Shown here piece by piece: positions 11,952-25,463 of a stretch of 64,000 nucleotides of DNA. The stretch is from the NCBI GenBank assembly GCA_963921795.1, contig OY997658.1, positions 26,589,456-26,653,455 of the forward strand. The letters are read 5' to 3'. Origin of the DNA: Nannobrachium achirus. Lineage: Eukaryota > Chordata > Actinopteri > Myctophiformes > Myctophidae. Every line of letters begins with the position of its first letter. Position 1 is the first letter of the stretch. Made by a program: the position numbers and the translations under genes. The notes beneath the pieces were generated by a model. It made no database searches, was not told the origin of the DNA, and saw nothing but the letters and a program-made list of their open reading frames with translations.

Positions 11952-11959
11952 CTTTACAT

Positions 11960-12591
11960 GCCAACATCCGCAGCCTCCGGTTGTGGACTGATTTACAAGC
12001 TCACAAGTCACAAACAATATTTCATAAGCATAACGGTGGACACACAATATTCCTATTCCTAAATAAATTTAACAGATCATCACACCCATCTGCTGCAGCC
12101 TGTTCTTATGCTAATGCAGTGTCATTTGAGGGGTTCTGTATAATATTTGTCATTGTCCTGGGTTGTTAATTGAATTCCAATACCAAATACGCATACATTT
12201 GCATAAAGCACGCATATTTTTAGCACTCCCATGTTGATACTGTAAGAGTATGCAAGACTTGAAAGATATCCCTTTAAGGTATATTGTGAACAGATAAAAA
12301 CGGATGACTTAGTAGCATTTAATCATGCGATTAAATGATATGTAGCCTGCATGCAAGTTTAGTTCAGGCAGAATACAGTATACTCGAGAGGTTTGTGGGT
12401 GCATATGGTTGCGTATTACAACGGTACTACGCAATACCCATATGTCATGCAGTCAGCTGACAAATTCACCCTTTGTCAAGTCCCGCTCGTTGTTCCAGGG
12501 ACCCCCCCAGAAGCAACATTTTTGTTACAAATGTTCGCTTAAAAAAATACATACGGTATATTCAAAGATTTGCACTCATTTTCCTGACTGT
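11960..12591. other. non-coding stretch upstream of the first recognised arhgef4 exon
   Basis: No exon-like signal was found. From about 12485 the sequence matches the right half of the CAGGGGCGTCAC MITE family (GGGACCCCCCCAGAAGCAAC onward). Confidence 0.5.
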
Positions 12592-12690
12592 TCAAAAACA
12601 GCAGATCTACAAGCTCACAACGCGGCACTCGGTGCCACGCTGTGAGCTTGTATATCTGCTGTTTTTCAATAGCTAAAGTATAAAATAATT
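12485..12690. mobile_element. partial hAT MITE with hairpin, ending just before the SH3 exon
   Basis: This is the right half of the 9016-9498 family, with the hairpin at 12592-12668. The hairpin ends about 55 bases before the acceptor AG at 12724-12725. The terminal GTGACGCCCCTG is missing, so the copy is truncated. Confidence 0.7.
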
Positions 12691-12725
12691 CCGGGGTGTT
12701 TACGCGTCCTCTCCCTCCCTTCCAG

Positions 12726-12905
12726 CTGATCAGCGATGGCAGTGTGGTGTACGCCGAGGCCCTGTGGGACCACGTCACCATGGACGACCAGGAGCTGGGC
12801 TTCAAGGCCGGCGACGTCATCGAAGTAGTGGACGCCAGCAACAAGGAGTGGTGGTGGGGCCGCATCCTGGACAGCGAGGGCTGGTTCCCAGCCAGCTTCG
12901 TGCGG
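12726..12905 (+). CDS. arhgef4: arhgef4 exon: SH3 domain
   Basis: The acceptor is CCCTTCCAG and the donor is GTGAGT; both exon ends are in phase 0. It encodes 60 residues starting [16 protein letters not shown] and ending GWFPASFVR, essentially the whole SH3 fold. The WWWGR and GWFPASFV motifs form the ligand groove. Codon use is strongly GC-biased at third positions, unlike the surrounding AT-rich intron. This is the first exon I can recognise. The phase-0 acceptor and the family structure mean that coding exons exist further upstream. Confidence 0.95.
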
Positions 12906-13458
12906 GTGAGTGAGTGGTAGAAAACACTTCTCCAGCGACGGAAGAAGTATACTCACATGTTTTGCTTATAGTCAAGTCGCTTGTGTAATTTGGTTTTTAT
13001 TTTCGGGGGATTATTAAAAATATATATTTTTTTGGAAACTTCAGAGTATAACAAATCAGAAAATCCATGATTCCATTTGCAAAATCCGTAGGGACATTTT
13101 GACAGCTGCTGAAAGTTTGTCTCATTCATTTACTATATACACTATACTATAAAGGGGAAAGAAATACCCCCAAAAATCTGCTTTAAGTAGCATTACTATA
13201 TACACTATACTATAAAGGGGAAAGAAATACCCCCAAAAATCTGCTTTAAGTAGCATGTGACGGGTCAAACTAGGGGTTTTTAATGATTCTGAATCCAATG
13301 CAAGCATCAAAATGTACATAAAGTACCAATAGTCAAAGTACTCATTGTGCAGAATGTCCTTTTTCACAAGTTATCATATGTCTAAAATGTCTAAAAATCT
13401 TTTGAGAATAGCAGATCTACAGTACAAGCTCTTTACACCACTGGTACCACTTCTCTAC

Positions 13459-13521
<63 letters not shown>

Positions 13522-16500
13522 CCCCTCCCTCCCTCCCTCTTTGGAGAGCTGAGATAGACAGAAATTCTTTGCCACCTTGCACTTTTAATTGCCCGTGGTG
13601 ATTAATGACAGCAGCTGCTGTACTACTGGCAGAGAGTGTGATTGCCCGTGCCAAAGAGCTGTTTCCCATCACCTGCAAAATTAGGGCTCTGATATCTAGG
13701 TGTCTTCAATTGGTCTGTCGTCATTGGTCTGCTCTGTTGTACTAGTTCCTTTATTTGTCAGGGTTTGGTTTCCAAGTCCATTAATGCATGACAAAGGCTT
13801 GTACAGTACAAAGCAAAGGCTTTTTTCTGATAAATATTATGGGAAAGCTGAAATGTTTCATCATCACATCAGAGCTTCTGTACAGGGGCTCTTAATGCTG
13901 TAGGAAGCCAGCTCTAGACTTTTAGAGCAGTGGTTCTCAACCTATTTGGTCGGGATCCCCAGGGGGGTCCCCACATGGTTTTATTTATTTCATATAGGGA
14001 GAAGAAGTGATATGAATAATTCCATACTGCATCAAAAGTAATCAACAAACTATATTATAAAAACTGGTCAAGCATTGGTCAAATTTACGAATAATATAAT
14101 ACAGCAGATCTACAAGCACGTTGTGTGCTTGTAGATCTGCTGTTTTCACTAGTTTAGTACATTTTATAGATGACAAATACAAAACGAACGGTTTTGGACA
14201 TACAAGTTTTCCACCCGTCAACGACGATATGCTATAAATATAAGGTGCTGGGAGTGAAAATTGTAATGTAGGGGTGCCTCGGATTAAAAACATATTCACG
14301 GGGTGCCCTGAGACAAAAAGGTTTGGGAACCCCTGGATTAGGCATCGGTCTGTTAGGGAGGCGGAGCGATCTGTTATCAAGAAATAACACACCGCTGATT
14401 TCAGCGATCGACCAATCAGAATCAAGCGTTCAAACCGAGCCGCGTGATAACAGTGCGCTAACAGTGGCCTCTCTGCCCGCCGCCCCCAGCTCCGCGTCAA
14501 CCAGGACGAGCCCATGGAGGAGTACCTGGCCCAGCTGGAGGAGACGCAGGCCGGGGCGGAGGAGCTGCTCCTGGGGCCCGGCCTGCCCTGCAAGGAGCAG
14601 ATGAGGACCAACGTCATCAACGAGATCATGAGCACCGAGCGCGATTACATCAAGCACCTCAAAGACATCTGTGAGGTCAGTTGTCTGTTGGTTTCACTAA
14701 GTGTACATCAGGAATACAAGCAGTCCATTTAAGAGTCCATTTGAGAGAGGGTGGCTGCAGTCGGTAGCGCTGTCGCCTCACGGCTAGAAGGTCCTGGGTT
14801 TGATTCCCGCCGGGGGACGCTGGGGGCGTGTTCCCTCCTCCACGTCATCAGCGCCCACACCCTAGGTGGGGTTGGCGAAAGGGCCTTTCTGTGTGGAGTT
14901 TGCATGTTCTCCCCTAAACCCTAGGGAAGGTACCTCGTACCCTCACTAAAAACATGCAGTAATCCTGGTCTCTATAATGCCTCCACCGGGGCGCCTGATG
15001 GAGGGCAAAGGAACTAGTTGGAATAACATGTTCCTTCCATGCGCTATGTTCAACCGGGGAAGCGGCCTGTTCACTCCTCATGCACTGAAGGAAGCTTGAG
15101 CTCAGTTCAGGGCCCTTCCCAGGTTGGCAGAGGGAGAGCAGAGCCCAGGATTACTAGCCTGGTTCCAGTCCATAGACCCGCCCACTCTCAGAGTGGACTG
15201 TTTCTCTGGTCTGGAATTGTGTTCATAATAAGTGATTTCTGGAGCCGAAATGACGGCTCCTCCAATTAGCGCAGGGGGTGGGGGTGGGTTTAACAAATAA
15301 CCAATCCGTGCCGTCAAAGTCCCTCCCCTCCAGAAATCGCTCAAACAGGGCACAATGTCAGACTCAAGCTTCAGCTGAGTCTGAAATCAGGCTACAGGAT
15401 TACAGCTTAGGCACTTGGTTAAACATGGGTTACAGAATTGTGGGATAAAGATTTTAGAGATTTTAATTTAATTTTTTTTAGAGAGTCCATTTGAGAAAGG
15501 AGAATGTTGCAAGTGAAGTGAGTGTATTTAGTTTCTGCAAGCACAAAAAAGGAAATCACCAGAGGTATAGTGAAGATATATGGAGAGTCTACTGTACTGC
15601 AGTGTTTTCCCACACAGTCAGGCTCTAGTGAAGTCCCTTGTTTGATTCCCGGGCCGGCTGAACCATTTCCTAATGACAGGCATTCCTTCTCCCTAATATT
15701 GTATACCCATCAAAAGCTCAGAAAAAGCACAACAAATTTCACTACACATTGTGAGCTTATAGATCTTTCTTTCTTTCCTTTTTTCTAATTAGTGAAAGAA
15801 GTAGGGCATAAGCGGTTAAACGTTTTAATTTGGCAATGTGACAACACGTGCTATTGAGGCTATTCTGCATGGATATGAATACTGTAATACATACTGTATA
15901 CAGTGGGCCTTGATATTCTGACTCACCCTTTGGCAGTGATAGAAGACGTACTCACATGTTGTACTTACGTAAGTGAAAGTACCAATACCACCATGTAGAA
16001 ATCCGGTACTCAAAATTGACTCGAGTAAAAGTACAGAAGTATTCACATCCAAATATACTACTCCATTACTGAAAGTAAAAGTACTCATTTTGCAGAATGT
16101 CCCATTTCACAAGTTTCCCAAATGTATAAAAATGCTTTGAAAATGGCAGATCCTAACGAGGCGTGTTGGTTTGGTCATACCGCGACGCAGGGTTACATCA
16201 AGCAGTGTCGCAAGAGGACGGACATGTTCAACGAGGAGCAGCTGCGCACGATCTTCGGCAACATCGAGGACATCTACCGCTTCCAGAGGAAGTTCCTCAA
16301 AGGTCTGGAGAAGAGGTTCAACAAGGAGCAGCCGCACCTCAGTGAGATCGGCTGCTGCTTCCTGGAACATGTGAGCATACTTGGACATTTTCTCAACCCA
16401 TCTAGACCGGGAACGCATTATCACGCAATATTTTATGCTTTAACTATTAAAAGAATAGCAGATATGCAAGCTCACAGCGAGCTTGTAGATCTGTTATTTT

Positions 16501-18710
16501 TGGAAAATCGTGAACATTTGTGCAAGTCTTTGAATATTTTCACCCGATTCTATAAGTGTCTTCTAAATCCTTCTAATGTTTTAAAAAAAAAGCTATGTTT
16601 CTATGTCAGTGGTGCTCAAACCTTTTCATGTCAAAGACACCCAAAACAAAATATTTAGTTCCAGGGACCCCCAGAATAAATATTTTAGTTACAGATGTTC
16701 GCTTTAAAAATACATATATTCAAAAATGTGCACACATTTTCAAGGCTTTTCAAACATAGCAGATCTACAAGCTAGCAGCGCGGCGCTGTGAGCTTGTATC
16801 TGCTATTTTTCAATACTTTAAGCATAAAATAATTAAATAAGGAGTTTAGCTGATTCTTGTTTTGGAATCATTCCATATTGTATAAATCCTGTTGTTCTAT
16901 TTTAATGAAGTTCATCATGTCCAACATCATTAAAATAATACAGAACTTACTTGAATTATTGAGTCAATGTTTGCTTAACAACACCGCTGGCTAATCAGTC
17001 ACGTAGACCTATAGTTGATTTATTTAGATTTTTATATACAGTATATTTATTTTCCGGGACTGTTTTCGGTGACTTTTCAAATCAATCCACACAAGTGATA
17101 ACATAGCTTGCAAGCTGCAAGCTAATTTTCAACACTGTACTGAAATGAATGGAAAACAAAGTGATAAAAATCCCACACCACCCCTTTATATGGCCATGTG
17201 GTTAAAAACCCTTTGTCACCGACTGCCTGTCCCCCCGCCTCCATGATCCAGCAAACAGATTTCCAGATCTACTCGGAGTACTGCAACAACCACCCCAACG
17301 CCTGCATCCAGCTCTCCAAGCTCATGAAGGTCAACAAGTACGTGTTCTTCTTCGAGGCCTGCCGGCTGCTCCAGAAGATGATCGACATCTCGCTAGACGG
17401 CTTCCTGCTCACCCCTGTCCAAAAGATCTGCAAGTACCCGCTGCAGCTCGCCGAGCTGCTCAAATACACCAACCCGCAGCACAGGTGAGTCTCGTGGTTT
17501 TGCGTTCTCAGTCGCCCGCAACAGTTTTTATTTTATTTTTTAATACTTTATTTGCGGGTTTATACAATACCTGTTATTCATTTCATCCATAGTAGCTCAC
17601 AATTTTTCTTCACTTATTTAATACATCCTGCATTTCTTTATTTTTTTAATGTACAAACAGAAATTAATACAAAAAGAAAAAGGAAAAGGGGAGGTAGAGT
17701 AGAATTAAAGCAGAAATAAGCAGTTTTCTGCTGACAGGAATCATGCAATTGCTTATTTTTATTTTTTATTTGTATTTTATTATATTCAGGCGGCTAACAA
17801 TGCTCCATAAAAAAGGTCTCTATGGTGCCTCTAGGAGCCGCAGTCTACCTCCAAAACTATTATTTCATCTGTAAGAAGCTCTGTCATTAGCAGCTCATTG
17901 GTGCATGAACCAGCCGACCGGGGCTAAACGGATTGACAGACAGGTCAACCAATCTGAACAAGAACAAGAGGCGGTCCTGATTGATCTGTTATTTTGGATG
18001 GGCACCCAGTTTAATCGACCAATGACAGAACTTCTCATAGATAAAAATAATAGTTTTAGAGGCAGATTGTAGCCCCAGGAAGTGTCACACACACAACATT
18101 TCTTTAGGAAGCATTGTTAGCCGCCTGAATACAATAAAATTAAAAACATTTTTTTTAAATAAGCAATTGCATGATTCCTGCTTATGTCAGCAGAAAACTG
18201 CTTATTTCTGCTTTAAGAGAGAGAAAAAATAATAAAAGGGGGTGGATAGCTTTTATGTATGCCCCTAAAAATACTTTAACCCTTCATGTACCATTTCTGA
18301 GACCCATTTACTCCAGTTTCTTTGAAACTCATCTTCACGGTTTCTCATTTTGTAAGTAATTCTTTCCATCTCATTAATCTCTTCAACTGTTATTTTCCAA
18401 TTGTTACTAGATGGTGGCTTTGCATCCAACCATTTGCGTGTGATTTGTTTTAAAGCAGATTCGTAATATTGTATACAGAGCCCACGACTGATGTGAGTCA
18501 TTTGGATTCCGTAGAAGTCAGCATGTCTTTTGTGGAAGCATGTTGCGCAGCCGCAGCGAAAGTAGCCTATCTACAAGCTCTAAATGCTTGTACACTACTT
18601 ACGTGGATTATTTTAGGTCAAACCAGCAAATTATGCTCAGAAGCATCTTCTATAAAACCCTAATGGTCTTTAGGTATTTTTATTTTTGAGCGGTGGTCAC
18701 AACGTGCTCC

Positions 18711-18755
<45 letters not shown>

Positions 18756-18815
18756 CCGGGTCTGTAGCCTGCAGTAACCTTTTCTGACCACACATGTTAA
18801 GGGAGGGGCGCTGTT

Positions 18816-18910
<95 letters not shown>

Positions 18911-20605
18911 ACCGCTCAGTTCACACAAGTGTGATTTTATTTATATTTCACAAAGAAAAAGGTTAAAGCCTCGATCTTATTTCTTCACCTGGTTGGCAGT
19001 ATGTAGAAGAGTAATATTACTAAAACATCAGCATTTTACATAATTATTCTGTTAAGAAACAGCGCTGGGGAGGGCTCCTTTCACAGTGTTTCGCAAATCA
19101 CATATTAGGACTTGTGCTGAGGTTGTATTTTGCTTTCATCCATGAAGTCTGCCATCTACGCACAAAAGAAAAGAGAACACAAAAGAAAAGAGAAAAGAAA
19201 AGACTGCTGCTTTGCCTTTTTTATATATATGGTCGAACTATATAGAACTAAACTCTACGAGCCAAAGGTCACAGCACTATTCACGATGCAACCCATATCT
19301 GTGTTGGCTGCAGGCCCATGGGAAGTCATTTACAGCAGGGGGGGGGGGGGGGGGGGGGGGCTCATGCACATGTGGCCGCGATTCGCGTGCGCCGAAAAGA
19401 AATCGGGTTTTATTGGGTTTTGTTCGTCTTATTATCGGGTTATATATATAATCCGAAAATACATAATATAATATATATTATTATTTTTTTTGCACCCAGC
19501 ATCCCTACTTCCCGCGGTAATGGTTGGCTGTTCTCTGTATTCCTATACAATTCCCATGATACGTTTCATGTAGTCGCCACTGTTTCTATTTGTAAAGCAA
19601 ACAAGAAGTAAGAGTTTTAGTTTACACATTCACAGATTTTATACCAGTGACGTCACTGAAGAAAATGTTAGCCCTACTAAAGGATTACCGTACTGTACTG
19701 TATGCACGAAGTCCTTTGGTTTTTCAACTGAATATATTTTTTATGACTATATACCATCTGTTAAAATTGGCAGTTACATGATGAAATATCATTACCTTCA
19801 ACCACAAAATTTGTGGCAGAAGGTAATGATATTTCATTTTATTTTATACGCTATTAAAATGTAATTTATATGAACCAACCTCTCCTCGCCTCTCCTCTGT
19901 GTTCTCTAAGGGATTACAAGGACGTGGAGGCTGCGCTAAATGCCATGAAGAACGTCGCCAGGCTCATCAACGAGAGGAAACGGCGCCTGGAGAACATCGA
20001 CAAGATCGCACAGTGGCAGAGCGCCATCGAGGACTGGGAGGTAAGCAGCCACGCTTCATGTTGGGAACATGTGGCCTCAGCTCACACAGGAAGATTCTGC
20101 AGCCATGTATCTGCTAGGGCGGTGGTTCTCAACCTTTTCAGGCTGTGACCCCCAAAAGAATCCTATTTTAACTGGGGACCCCCCCCCCCACACTGACGAG
20201 CACTCAGAGTTGAGGCATAACATTTTGTATAACATGGTTCTATGGTGAAAATAGCAGATCTACATGCTCACAACGCCTCACAAGGCGTTGTGAGCATGTA
20301 GATCGTCTATTTTCACAATTTCTCCCTCTAATATTTGTCAGTTTGGCCAAGGTTTAATTTGTCATTTTAGAGCTATTAAAACGTCCTTACATTGTCATTT
20401 TAGAAATGTGCAGATACCCTAGTCTATACACTTAAACGTTATGTTTAAGTGTATACATAACGTTTAAGTTATGTATATAAGTTATGTATACCCCCCCCCC
20501 AGGTTGAGAACCACTGTGCTACGGTAACGTAAAGGTTATGTATAGTATCGTGTTAAGACAACCGTTTCTGTGTGTGTGTGCGTGTGCGTGTGCGTGCGTG
20601 CGTGC

Positions 20606-20644
<39 letters not shown>

Positions 20645-23600
20645 CGTGCGCGCAGGGTGAAGACGTGCTCAGTAAGAGCTCTGACCTGATCTTCTCTGGA
20701 GAGCTGACCAAGCTCTCCCAGCCCCAAGGCAAGAGTCAGCAGAGAATGTTCTTCCTCTTCGACCATCAGATGGTCTACTGCAAAAAGGTGAGTCAGAATG
20801 TCTTCATATTCAGCAGCCAGTGTTGGCCAAGTTACTTTCACATTTGAAAGTAATAGACTTTACAATATTGACTTTCTGTGTATTATGGCACTTATTACAC
20901 TACGTTTGTGACTTTCAAAAAAACCATACAAAATTAAATAACCGAGGCAGTATGACTTGGCCCTTTTGAAATGGAAGAGGGATAATGTTCCATAGCTGGT
21001 AACCTAAGCACAACAGCTCACATTTATTGCGGTATATTATATCGATGCTGCATTCTTCTTGTGCAATATGTACCGGTAGGTAGGCCTATTAGCAGATGTA
21101 GAAAAAGTACTCACATTCTTTACTTAAAGGGGAAGACCACCCCCATTTTCAATATTGAACTATGTCATTAATATACCTTAGAGGAGTTGTGTGGAAATAG
21201 AAAAAAAAGTTCCCCCCCTTCTGTGTTGCCTAGAACTGGAGGATTGATTTTGGGGTTTGTATTGTAAAGTGATGTAATCACATTGTACTTTGCAATACAA
21301 ACCCCAAAATCAAGCTTGTAGATCTGCTATTTTTAAATAGCTAAAGTATAAAATAATTCCAGGTCTTAATGGGTTAATGGTGCATTTTGGAGCACCACAT
21401 ATGCCGTAGCAACATAGGTTTTTTTTAAACCATGGGTCTCCCATTCCGGCTCGCAGGACCTTCTGAGGCGGGACATGCTGTACTACAAGGGCCGCGTGGA
21501 CATGGACCAGATGGAGGTGGTGGATGTGGAGGACGGCAAGGAGCGAGACTTCAACGTCAGCGTGAAGAACGCCCTGAAGCTGAAGCTGCGCTCGCCCGCC
21601 GGCGAGGAGGTGCACCTGCTGTGCGCCAAGAAGCCCGAGCAGAAGCAGCGCTGGCTGAGGGCCTTCTCTGACGAGAGGAGACAGGTCCAGCACGACCGCG
21701 AGACAGGTCAGGATTAACCCATTTAGAACATTATAGTGTATCATTATTGTATGCTTTAACTATTGAAAAATAGCAGATATACAAGCTCACAGCGCGGCAC
21801 CGAGTGCCGCGCTGCGAGCTTGTAGATCTGCTATTTTTGAAAAATCGTGGAAAATTTTAATTTTGACCCGATTCTATAAGTGTCTTTTGAATCCTTCTAA
21901 GATTTTTTGAAAAACCTATGTTTCTATATGTCAGCAATCTGGCTATAGCCATCATCAAAGAAAAGGTCCTTTTCAAAAAAATCGTCAAATCCATTCTCAC
22001 ATAATTTGGGTAAAATCTGGTTACGGATCTCGCTCTTTAGAGCCTAGAGCTGTGAAAGAATATTTGATATACGAATATTCCTTTGAATGTTAACAATAAA
22101 AGAATATTCTAAAGTTAATTAATTAATTAAAAAAAATCTGCCGTACTTCTCGCGAGATTCTGGGCGCATGTAACATTAAAAGGTGGCTGGTCTCGCGAGG
22201 CAGAAGTCTCCATTCGCCGCTGCAAAAGTGGGCTGATCTACAAGTCCACAATGCGTCGCTGATCCAATACGTTGTGGGCTTGTAGATTAAGGGTGCATGT
22301 TTAGCGACACCGTCATTCAGCGAAGAATAAACCTCCAGCTGCTTAACTTTCTCTTCACACTGACCGTCGTCCGCCTAGCAGACACAGTGCTTTGCCTCTG
22401 AGTTAAACTTGCTCACGTTTAATCACACAATATAAATTTAATTGATTCAGAATGATAACGAGTCAAGCTGAAACGGGCGACTCATTTGGTAGTGACGGGA
22501 AGGCAGACTGTTTACAACGAGACTTCTCCACCGAAAACACAATGTAAAAAAGCATGGATTTCTTCTCTCACCGAGTCTCCCCGCACGCAGCCACGGTCAC
22601 GGTAAAACTCCCTCCGTCACACTACTCTTGTAGACTACCTAATTTGGTTCAAACCAAAACATAATCCATTGGTGTGATTATAATTGCTCGTTTCATGTCG
22701 TGGCTGTTCCAACTGCCATCACAGCTGCTGTTACGCTTCGCATCGACGATGCGATGCTGCTCTTGCCTTTACCAACGCCATAGATAGAAGCGACTGTCTA
22801 GAATAAACAGCTTCAGGGGGGTCGTGAACGTCGCCTAATACAGGTCTATTGATATGCATATAGGCTCGTCGGGGGCGCGACCGCAACAATGGCTGTATTG
22901 GTGTGATTATAACGTGTAAAAAAAAAAAAAGCTCCGAAGCTCCGAAGTGCGAATGCTTCGAATTTTTTGAATTATTCAAATTATTCAAATTTATTCGAAT
23001 CAACGATGGATTTTAAAGGGAATATTCGAATGCCATTTTTGGCAAATTTTGACAGGCCTACAGCCCGGTCCTCCTAAAACACAATAAGGTTTTGCAATAT
23101 AATAAGCCTGAGTCCGACACCAAATTAATGTCATTTCTCTCTGACGTCACTTTATTAATCCCCAATTTGATCTTTCTTTGTCTACGGTTTGGACTTTATT
23201 CCCAATAGAAGGAAAAGAAATATCACATTTGTTAGCATTTTTTTTTAATGAAAACAATATTTTTGAAACAATGTATTCCTGAAAATCTTCGATGCGACAC
23301 ATTGACACTATTAGGGATGTTCGATATTATCGGCCTCCCGATATTATCGGCAGATATAGTAGCATAAAAAAAACTATATCGGAAAATATGTTGCTATTTT
23401 ATCTCGACAAAAAAGAATCAACTTGTTTGTTTTACCGTCTGTTGCACATCTGTGAGGTCTGAACTGAATAATAAGTTGTATTTCGCTATGCATCGTGTAC
23501 ACATAAACCACTCCCCCTTCATTAACAACATGTATTACATTAGATTTATTCGATATTTATGTTAGATATTATGTTGATATTATAGCTATTTTATTGTATT

Positions 23601-25387
23601 AGATATGTGATGCTGTTACCTGACAATTAGTTTACTTTTGGTAAAACTCCATGATACGATTATCGTGAGTGTTTTTTTTTATCACGATGAACGATAATAT
23701 CGCTGATCTCCCATCCCTATCTGTATGGCAGAGTATGTTGTGTACAATATAACTCATACAATTTGGAGTGGTTGTATTTGGTCTCCCTGTTCTTCTACTG
23801 GGACATTTAGATCCTGTGTCTTGGTTGTACCGTACATGACCTTTGATGCCATCCTGTTTCTGGATTGACATGTATTTTGACCAGTTTAGTGCTTAAAATT
23901 TCAGCACTTGCATTGGAGACTCGGGTTCAAATCCGTGATTGAACAGGAAAGTTACTAGTACAGCTTTTAAACATGAATTTACCAAGGAGTATTAGGGCTG
24001 AGAGGGGGGGGGGGGGGGGGGGAAATCCTCCGGTGGGGGCGGGGCAAATTTCTGACATTTAAGTCAGAGTAAAACGGATTGTGGAGGAGATTTTTTTTTA
24101 AACCGTTTTGGATTTTTGAAATACAATTTATTACACCTGTGTTCAGAATTGTCATCTTAGTAAATTAGGTTGCATAAAACATGGAAGTACATTATTGAAT
24201 TGCGTCATAAAGGAAGTCCGGAGGAAGACGAGACACGCAGCCTCAAATATCGACGTTCGATCCATTAACTGTCATGAGGACACTTTGAAGTTTACACGGC
24301 CCACTGCTAGTGCGCAGCGTTCAGTTTCTTGCTGAAGGACATGCAGACAAGGACATGTGGCCTTTGATGGACAGATTGGCAAGCACAGGATCAGTGATCT
24401 TCCGGTTATCGGGCGATCTCGTTTACCACCTGCTACCAAAACCCACAGGGATGCTGTTGGAAATGAGAGGAGAAACAAATGCGAGCCTTTTCTCCTTGAT
24501 AGTCCTTTTGTCGACAATCTGTATGAATAGTTAAAGGACAACTTTGTTTTTTTACAACAAGGGTTCATATTTTAGATTGTAATTAGAGAAAAGAAAAAGT
24601 GAGTGTTAAAATGTTTTCATTTGCTTCGTTCTATTGTTTTATTGCGTTTACTGTGCTAAAATGTGGGGCATGCGTACGCATGGGGGCATGCGTACAAGTG
24701 GCTAAATATGTCTTTTTAGACACAATAAGCCAGCAGTTTCTTTATTGCTATTTACAGTAACACTTCTAGACCCCATAAGTCACATCCAACCATGAAAGGT
24801 TGCGTTGTATCTTGGGAATGGGATTATTCTGTGTAAAATGACATATTTAGCCACTTGTACGCATGCCCCAAACCACTGAAATAAGAATCTCTAAAACAAT
24901 AGAAAGAAGTAAATGAAATAATTTTAACACTCATCTTTTATATTCAGCGCCGCCGCTACTATGACGCGCTGTGAGTCAGGCATCACGTTGCCAAAAGGCA
25001 CCAAAAAATGAGAGAGAAAAGAAAAAAGAGCCAAGCCGATCCATTTGATCTGGGGGCGGGGCCGCAGCGCAGTCCACAACGGCAACGCACTCTGAGTCTG
25101 CACTCACTCACAGACAGACAGACACTCACCCAGTGGAGATCCAATGGTCATAGTCTGATCTGAGCTGATACATTGCAAGTAAGAATCAAACATTTTTCCA
25201 CCTCATGTGAATTAACTTATCCCTGCCCAGCTCAACAACTATGGAATATCAACTTGGCCGAGCAGTTAACCCCGCAAGTCAGGCACCACAAGGGCTTGTG
25301 GCGCCCCTGTTTATATTCTTTAATTACAATCTAAAATATGAACCCTTGTTGTAAAAATCAAACCTTGGTTCGAAGTGGAGCGGTGAA

Positions 25388-25463
<76 letters not shown>

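Noticed and set aside
13461-13557. Leu/Ser or Arg/Glu repeat proteins over the CT tract
   Set aside because: Simple-sequence artefact on both strands.
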